Shown here: positions 5,640 through 8,651 of the stretch, piece by piece
Layout of the letters: each line of letters starts with the position of its first letter
Numbering within the stretch: position 1 is the first letter of the stretch
DNA from: Thermoleophilia bacterium
GTDB lineage: Bacteria > Actinomycetota > Thermoleophilia > Gaiellales > SKUG01
Length of the DNA stretch: 8,651 nucleotides
Direction: 5' to 3'
Assembly: GCA_020438525.1 (NCBI GenBank)
Contig: JAGQUL010000274.1
Span: 1-8,651, forward strand
Program-made: the position numbers and the translations under genes
Notes under the pieces: generated by a model
Told to the model about the DNA's origin: nothing
Database searches by the model: none
The model's input: the letters and a program-made list of their open reading frames with translations, nothing else

Positions 5640-6269
5640 ATGAATTGTCCCCACTGCGCGACGGCGCTCGGTACCGGCCAGCACGAAGGCGTCGCGATTC
5701 ACGGCTGTTCGAGCTGTTCGGGACGATTCGTGGGGTTCGCCGAGCTCAAGCAGATCATCTCCGACGCATCACGCCCGCGCCCGGAGTCGGAACGAGCCGC
5801 AGCGGTCGAGCAGGCCGGCACCGCGGCCACGCGTCCCGATTCGGGCAGCCCCGTCGTGGCGTGCCCCGAGTGTGCGACCACGATGCGGCGGTACGTCTAC
5901 CAGTACGACACCGGCGTGTGGATCGACGCATGCGACGCACACGGCGTGTGGCTCGACGCAGGCGAGCTCGAGCGGCTCGAGGCGATTGCGGAGGCGATTG
6001 CGGCCGGTGCGTCGATCACGCCGGCAGCGTCGTCGTCGACGGTGGGCGTGGAACGGCCCGAGGTCGCAAAGTTCGATGTCCATGATCCGTATGGGTCGCC
6101 GCTGTCGCGGTCGATGTCGAGCTACCGACAGAACGTGCTGCACGACTTCGTGGTCAACGCCTCCCGCAGGCAGGAAGCGGCTCAGCGACTGGCAGACGAG
6201 GCAAGCATCGAGGAGATGCGAACGCTCGCCGAGGCGATCGTGGAGTCCGAGCGAAACGAGCCTGCCTGA
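5640..6269 (+). CDS. Protein with two TFIIB-type zinc ribbons
   Basis: A 209-residue protein. Ribbon 1: CPHC at residues 3-6 and CSSC at 23-26, followed by GRFVGFAELKQI. Ribbon 2: CPEC at 75-78 and CDAH at 98-101, followed by GVWLDAGELERL; here the last ligand is probably His101. Both fit the zf-TFIIB pattern of CxxC, a GVxID-type strand, then CxxC with a W/F-x-D/G-x-x-E-L tail. The C-terminal half (YRQNVLHDFVVNASRRQEAAQRLADEASIEEM) is predicted helical with no known motif. There is no signal peptide or membrane helix, so it is cytoplasmic. ATG 5640 is preferred over GTG 5631 because it starts directly at the first ribbon. Biochemical function is unknown in the family; nucleic-acid or protein binding is plausible. 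It follows the sigma gene by ten bases but may have its own promoter. Confidence 0.85.
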   Translation: MNCPHCATALGTGQHEGVAIHGCSSCSGRFVGFAELKQIISDASRPRPESERAAAVEQAGTAATRPDSGSPVVACPECATTMRRYVYQYDTGVWIDACDAHGVWLDAGELERLEAIAEAIAAGASITPAASSSTVGVERPEVAKFDVHDPYGSPLSRSMSSYRQNVLHDFVVNASRRQEAAQRLADEASIEEMRTLAEAIVESERNEPA

Positions 6270-6283
6270 CCGACGACGGTCGG
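6270..6283. repeat. Short hairpin directly after the zinc-ribbon gene stop
   Basis: CCGAC-GACG-GTCGG forms a perfect five-base-pair stem with a four-base loop immediately after the TGA at 6267-6269. There is no T tract, so it is at best a weak or factor-assisted terminator. Confidence 0.3.
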
Positions 6284-6313
6284 CGAGGGAGATCGACGAG
6301 CAGTTCCCGTCGA

Positions 6314-6333
6314 CCCGGTGTCACAGGACCGGG
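6314..6333. terminator. GC-rich hairpin between the zinc-ribbon and RTX-like genes
   Basis: CCCGGT, an eight-base loop, then ACCGGG gives a perfect six-base-pair stem lying 27 bases before the next ATG. There is no following T run, so it could be a terminator without a U tract, an mRNA stabiliser, or a leader element of the next gene. The intergenic stretch 6270-6359 contains no TA dinucleotide before the start codon and therefore no TANNNT box, so the promoter of the following gene is not visible. Confidence 0.3.
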
Positions 6334-6359
6334 AGACGACCCTGACGGGAGGACGACAC

Positions 6360-7358
6360 ATGCGCGTGCGAGTGACGGCGACGATCCTTGGCGTGGCTGC
6401 ATCAGCGGGCGCGATCATGGCTCCAACCGCGTCGGCAGCGATCGACGTGACCCGCGCGAGCGACGGCGTGGTGTGGGTCCGCGGCAGCGACGCTGACGAG
6501 ACCGTGACCATCGACCGGGCCGACGACGGAGCACTGCGCGTGACCGACGCCGCGGGTGCTGCGACCTCGAGCGACGCCACCTGCGAGATCGACGCCACCT
6601 CCGGGGCCGCACGCTGCGACGCAGGCACCACCTTCGTGCGCGCCGTGCTCGCCGGCGGCACCGACTCGCTCGATGCGAGCTACGCCGACCTCGCGGCCCT
6701 CATCTTCAACGGTGGCGACGGCGCCGACACCGTACGTCCCGCCGGCGCGAAGTTCGCGCGCGTATGGGACGCGACCACCACCGACACCGTCGACGTCTCC
6801 GCATTCGACGGCGGCGCGCGAGCGCGCTGGCACAAGGGGCAGCGACGAATCGCGATCACGTGCCCCGACTGCAGCTCGCCGCACACCGTGCTGCTGTCCG
6901 GGCGCCCCGGCACCGTCGTGCTCACGCCGCAGGACGACGACGTCGACATCCGCACCTGGCGCGTGCCGGGTCGCACGACGTGGTCGCTCGGCCAGGGGAG
7001 CGACCGGTTCTTCGGCTCGCAGCGTCGTCGGTCCGTCGCGAACGGCGGCGACGGCATCGACCGGCTCGTGAGCTATGCCGCAGCGGACGTGCTCCGGGGC
7101 GAGTCCGGCGACGACAAGATCGCCGACTTCGGAGGACGCGGCGACGTGCTGCTCGGTGGCCCCGGCATCGACGCGATGTCGTCGATGGACCGCAGCCGCG
7201 ACACGCTCGATGGCGGCACCGGCAAGGACTTCTGTCTCACCCCGCAGGGCGGGCGCGGCACGAGCCACTGCGACTCGGGCCCCGTTCGCCACATGGAGAC
7301 GTCGACCTACCTGCCGCTCACGACCCAGTCGTGGGTGTTCATGGTGCTCGGAATCTGA
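6360..7358 (+). CDS. Secreted protein with degenerate calcium-binding (RTX-like) repeats
   Basis: A 332-residue exported protein. ATG 6360 is chosen because GGGAGG (6347-6352) lies seven bases upstream and the product starts with a classical signal peptide: RVRV, a hydrophobic stretch, and a signal peptidase I site at TASA|AID (after residue 26). The mature part carries dispersed hemolysin-type nonapeptide-like units, GGDGADTV (about 6711-6734) and, near the C-terminus, GGDGIDRL, LRGESGDDKI, LLGGPGIDAM and LDGGTGKDFC, spaced as expected for a beta-roll or beta-helix. Several Cys pairs (CEID/RCDA, CPDC, DFC/HCDSG) suggest disulfides outside the cell. No protease, lipase or adhesin domain is visible. 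Such proteins are common in environmental actinobacteria and their roles are mostly unknown. It converges on the minus-strand gene with only nine bases between the stops. Confidence 0.8.
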   Translation: MRVRVTATILGVAASAGAIMAPTASAAIDVTRASDGVVWVRGSDADETVTIDRADDGALRVTDAAGAATSSDATCEIDATSGAARCDAGTTFVRAVLAGGTDSLDASYADLAALIFNGGDGADTVRPAGAKFARVWDATTTDTVDVSAFDGGARARWHKGQRRIAITCPDCSSPHTVLLSGRPGTVVLTPQDDDVDIRTWRVPGRTTWSLGQGSDRFFGSQRRRSVANGGDGIDRLVSYAAADVLRGESGDDKIADFGGRGDVLLGGPGIDAMSSMDRSRDTLDGGTGKDFCLTPQGGRGTSHCDSGPVRHMETSTYLPLTTQSWVFMVLGI

Positions 7359-7367
7359 CGGCGACGA

Positions 7368-8060
7368 TCAGGTCGACGCGATCGGGTCGGCCAGCGCACC
7401 CAGGTACATGCCCTGCACCGCGTTGATCGCGCCCTGTGCCGAGTCGACCGCTGCGAAGCCGGCCTCGGGGTACTCGTCGACCAGCGCCGCGAGCGCCGTG
7501 CGCAGCGAGCGCATGTGCGACTCGGCCTGGAAGCCGACGACCTCGAAGTACTGCACGCCGGGACCGGCAGCGAGGTCGTAGTGCTCCGCCAGCGCCTGCT
7601 TCATGATCCGGCAGGTGATCGGCAGCCGCGAGATCCATGCGTACAGCGCCGCAAGACCCTGTGCGCAGCCGGACTGGCACAGGTACTCGAAGTCGTCCAG
7701 GCAGACCCGGGTGGAGGTGTTCGGCTCGGCAGCCCGGATGCTGTCGCTGAACAGGCCGAGCGCGGCGCAGGTCTGCAGCCAGAGGTCGGCGATGCTCGGC
7801 GGCTTCAGCTCGAGCGGGACGAGCAGGTTCAGCAGCGTGCGGCGAATCTGCGGGTGCGAGCGCGTGACCGAGTGGACCGTGCTCACGAACCGGGGGAGCG
7901 CATCGACGAGCTGGAAGTACTGGGCGGCGAACGAGCGCAGCTCGTCGCGGGTCAGCTCACCTGCCGACATGGCACGCAGCAGCGGCTGCTGTGCGGGGTC
8001 GTTGGCGGCTCGGATCTCGTCGATCTGCTCGAGCACGGCAGCACCGGTCATCGTGTTCAC
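7368..8060 (-). CDS. TenA/CADD-like (heme-oxygenase fold) protein lacking most di-metal ligands
   Basis: A 230-residue all-helical protein. The stretch [20 protein letters not shown], then [35 protein letters not shown] and [12 protein letters not shown] follow, in order, the CADD/PqqC-like branch of the TenA superfamily, whose Chlamydia member CADD is a di-metal protein that makes p-aminobenzoate from its own tyrosine. From memory of CADD, the ligands are Glu81, His88, Glu142, His174, Asp178 and His181. The matching residues here are Pro82/Leu83 (with Glu84 nearby), Ile90/Ser89, Ile143, Val175, Ala179 and His182, so only the last is clearly kept; the sacrificial Tyr position is about Leu28. 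This suggests a non-metal or non-enzymatic member. GTG 8060 is preferred because TGAGGAGA (8075-8068) lies seven bases upstream; an ATG three codons in is the alternative. It is divergent from alaS and convergent with the RTX-like gene. Codon use is normal and the frame intact, so it is not a decaying pseudogene. Confidence 0.82.
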   Translation of the reverse strand: MNTMTGAAVLEQIDEIRAANDPAQQPLLRAMSAGELTRDELRSFAAQYFQLVDALPRFVSTVHSVTRSHPQIRRTLLNLLVPLELKPPSIADLWLQTCAALGLFSDSIRAAEPNTSTRVCLDDFEYLCQSGCAQGLAALYAWISRLPITCRIMKQALAEHYDLAAGPGVQYFEVVGFQAESHMRSLRTALAALVDEYPEAGFAAVDSAQGAINAVQGMYLGALADPIAST

Positions 8061-8130
8061 TCGCTCGTCTCCTCAGGTTCGGCAGCAACGCTCGGTCGCC
8101 GACTCCGTGCACGGGCATCGCGTTCGGCGG

Positions 8131-8154
8131 CGTCCCAGCCTGCCGAATGGGACG
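8131..8154. promoter_or_regulatory. Inverted repeat CGTCCCA-N10-TGGGACG in the divergent intergenic region
   Basis: A perfect seven-base inverted repeat with a ten-base spacer. An overlapping pair, TTCGGC (8123-8128) and GCCGAA (8142-8147), interleaves with it, so as RNA the two stems would exclude each other. It lies just downstream, on the minus strand, of a possible -10 box and could be an operator of the CADD-like gene. Confidence 0.35.
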
Positions 8155-8157
8155 ACG

Positions 8158-8163
8158 ATGGTA
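8158..8163 (-). promoter_or_regulatory. Candidate -10 box (TACCAT) of the CADD-like gene
   Basis: On the minus strand TACCAT fits TANNNT and would start transcription near 8151, giving a leader of about 90 bases before GTG 8060. No good -35 box is seen at normal spacing. It sits between two inverted repeats. Confidence 0.3.
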
Positions 8164-8175
8164 GCACGTTGCTAC
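8161..8175. promoter_or_regulatory. Inverted repeat GTAGCA-CGT-TGCTAC, operator-like
   Basis: A perfect six-base inverted repeat with a three-base spacer, overlapping the upstream edge of the candidate minus-strand -10 box. The size and symmetry fit a dimeric repressor site. The plus strand continues TTGGTTTCTT, which could make it a weak terminator, but no plus-strand gene ends nearby. Confidence 0.4.
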
Positions 8176-8190
8176 TTGGTTTCTTCACAC

Positions 8191-8206
8191 GCCGACCGAT
8201 GTCGGC
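8191..8206. repeat. Hairpin GCCGAC-CGAT-GTCGGC upstream of alaS
   Basis: A perfect six-base-pair inverted repeat with a four-base loop, about 37 bases upstream of the proposed alaS -10 box. It would not be in the alaS transcript if the start at 8255 is leaderless, so a DNA site is more likely than an RNA element. Confidence 0.3.
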
Positions 8207-8242
8207 CCGACCCGGCCTACCGGCCTGCTCGTGCGCGCGCAG

Positions 8243-8248
8243 TAGTAT
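8243..8248 (+). promoter_or_regulatory. -10 box (TAGTAT) for leaderless alaS transcription
   Basis: TAGTAT is an excellent TANNNT box with six bases between it and ATG 8255. There is no Shine-Dalgarno sequence, so transcription very probably begins at or next to the start codon. The -35 area is GC-rich and weak. Confidence 0.55.
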
Positions 8249-8254
8249 CCACGC

Positions 8255-8651
8255 ATGAAGTCTGCAGAGATCCGCCGCACGTTCCTCGACCACTTCGCCG
8301 TCGACAACGGCCACCTCGAAGTCGCCAGCGGCTCGCTGGTGCCGAGTGCGTACGACCCGTCGATCCTGCTCACGACCGCCGGAATGCAGCCGTTCAAGCC
8401 CTACTTCGCCGGCATCGAGCAGCCGCCCAGGTCGCGCCTCACGAGCTGCCAGAAGTGCTTCCGCACGCCCGACATCGACGAGGTGGGCAAGACCGCCCGC
8501 CACTTCACGTTCTTCGAGATGCTCGGCAATTCTCGTTCGGCGACTACTTCAAGCAGGGCGCCGTGGAGATGGCGTGGGACCTCGTCGTCAACAAGCTGGG
8601 CCTCGACGTGGACCGGCTCTGGGCCACCGTCCACGAGGGCGACGACACGCT
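8255..8651 (+). CDS. alaS: Alanyl-tRNA synthetase, 5' part, with an apparent one-base deletion near 8530
   Basis: AlaRS attaches alanine to tRNA-Ala in the cytoplasm. The first 92 codons read as the class II catalytic core: [21 protein letters not shown] (motif 1 region), [46 protein letters not shown] and FTFFEMLGN. At 8528-8533 the frame shifts: with one extra base (AAT-TTC for AAT-TCT) it continues as [18 protein letters not shown], the highly conserved AlaRS sequence, and stays in that frame to the window edge. Because AlaRS is essential and normally single-copy, and the missing base is in a short T run, a sequencing or assembly error is the likely explanation. The gene runs off the right edge. 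ATG 8255 is supported by family alignment and the TAGTAT box. The variant [16 protein letters not shown] differs from the E. coli type. Confidence 0.92.
   Translation, partial: MKSAEIRRTFLDHFAVDNGHLEVASGSLVPSAYDPSILLTTAGMQPFKPYFAGIEQPPRSRLTSCQKCFRTPDIDEVGKTARHFTFFEMLGNSRSATTSSRAPWRWRGTSSSTSWASTWTGSGPPSTRATTR

Noticed and set aside
4430..5641. A 403-codon minus-strand open frame opposite the sigma factor
   Set aside because: It mirrors a well-conserved sigma-70 gene; long antisense frames are expected at this GC content and no family features were seen.
7359..7367. Bidirectional terminator between the RTX-like and CADD-like genes
   Set aside because: Only nine bases separate the stops and no hairpin or T tract was seen there.
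7368..8060. Calling the minus-strand gene tenA (thiaminase II)
   Set aside because: The similarity is to the CADD/PqqC-like branch, and the thiaminase catalytic Cys and Glu pattern was not recognised.
8061..8254. T-box or other tRNA-sensing leader upstream of alaS
   Set aside because: The alaS transcript appears leaderless from TAGTAT at 8243, and no T-box consensus (such as TGGNACCGCG) is present.

Overview
The window is high-GC DNA, nearly every base of it in closely packed genes. It looks like a chromosomal segment of an actinobacterium. The SigB/F/G-type sigma operon, the Ala-rich exported proteins, the calcium-binding-repeat protein and the probable leaderless promoters with TANNNT -10 boxes next to start codons together suggest the Thermoleophilia/Solirubrobacterales area. 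That placement is inferred from style and gene content, not from a marker-gene search.

Layout. (1) Bases 1-1032 are the 3' part of an Ala/Pro-rich single-pass membrane protein. (2) Bases 1033-1237 look non-coding and hairpin-rich. (3) A lipoprotein with a thioredoxin-like domain that lacks CXXC ends at 2061; its reading frame seems to have lost one base inside the signal peptide. (4) Bases 2115-3674 encode the tRNA 2-thiouridylase MnmA with an extra N-terminal domain resembling a decayed IscU/NifU scaffold. (5) Bases 3708-5629 form a tightly overlapping four-gene operon: DUF948 (YtxG-like) membrane protein, small YtxH-like protein, RsbW-like anti-sigma factor with a degenerate ATP site, and a SigB/F/G sigma factor. 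(6) Bases 5640-6269 encode a protein with two TFIIB-type zinc ribbons. (7) Bases 6360-7358 encode a secreted protein with calcium-binding (RTX-like) repeats. (8) On the minus strand, 8060-7368 encodes a TenA/CADD-family protein that has lost most of the di-metal ligands. (9) From 8255 to the right edge lies the 5' part of alaS, carrying an obvious one-base deletion at about 8530.

How the genes relate. mnmA (U34 thiolation of tRNAs) and alaS are translation housekeeping genes flanking a stress-sigma module. In the sigma operon, the anti-sigma and sigma genes overlap by four bases, which points to coupled translation and a partner relationship. DUF948/YtxH proteins are sigma-B-linked stress proteins in Bacillus, so their presence here fits a general stress unit.

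The observations most worth following are the IscU-like/MnmA fusion together with a three-Cys active site, the CADD-like protein without its metal ligands, the palindrome-rich control region between that gene and alaS, the structured region before the lipoprotein, and the two apparent single-base deletions, which suggest uncorrected indels in the assembly. No tRNA, rRNA, CRISPR array, insertion sequence or attachment site was seen, and no gene-free stretch exceeds 300 bases.
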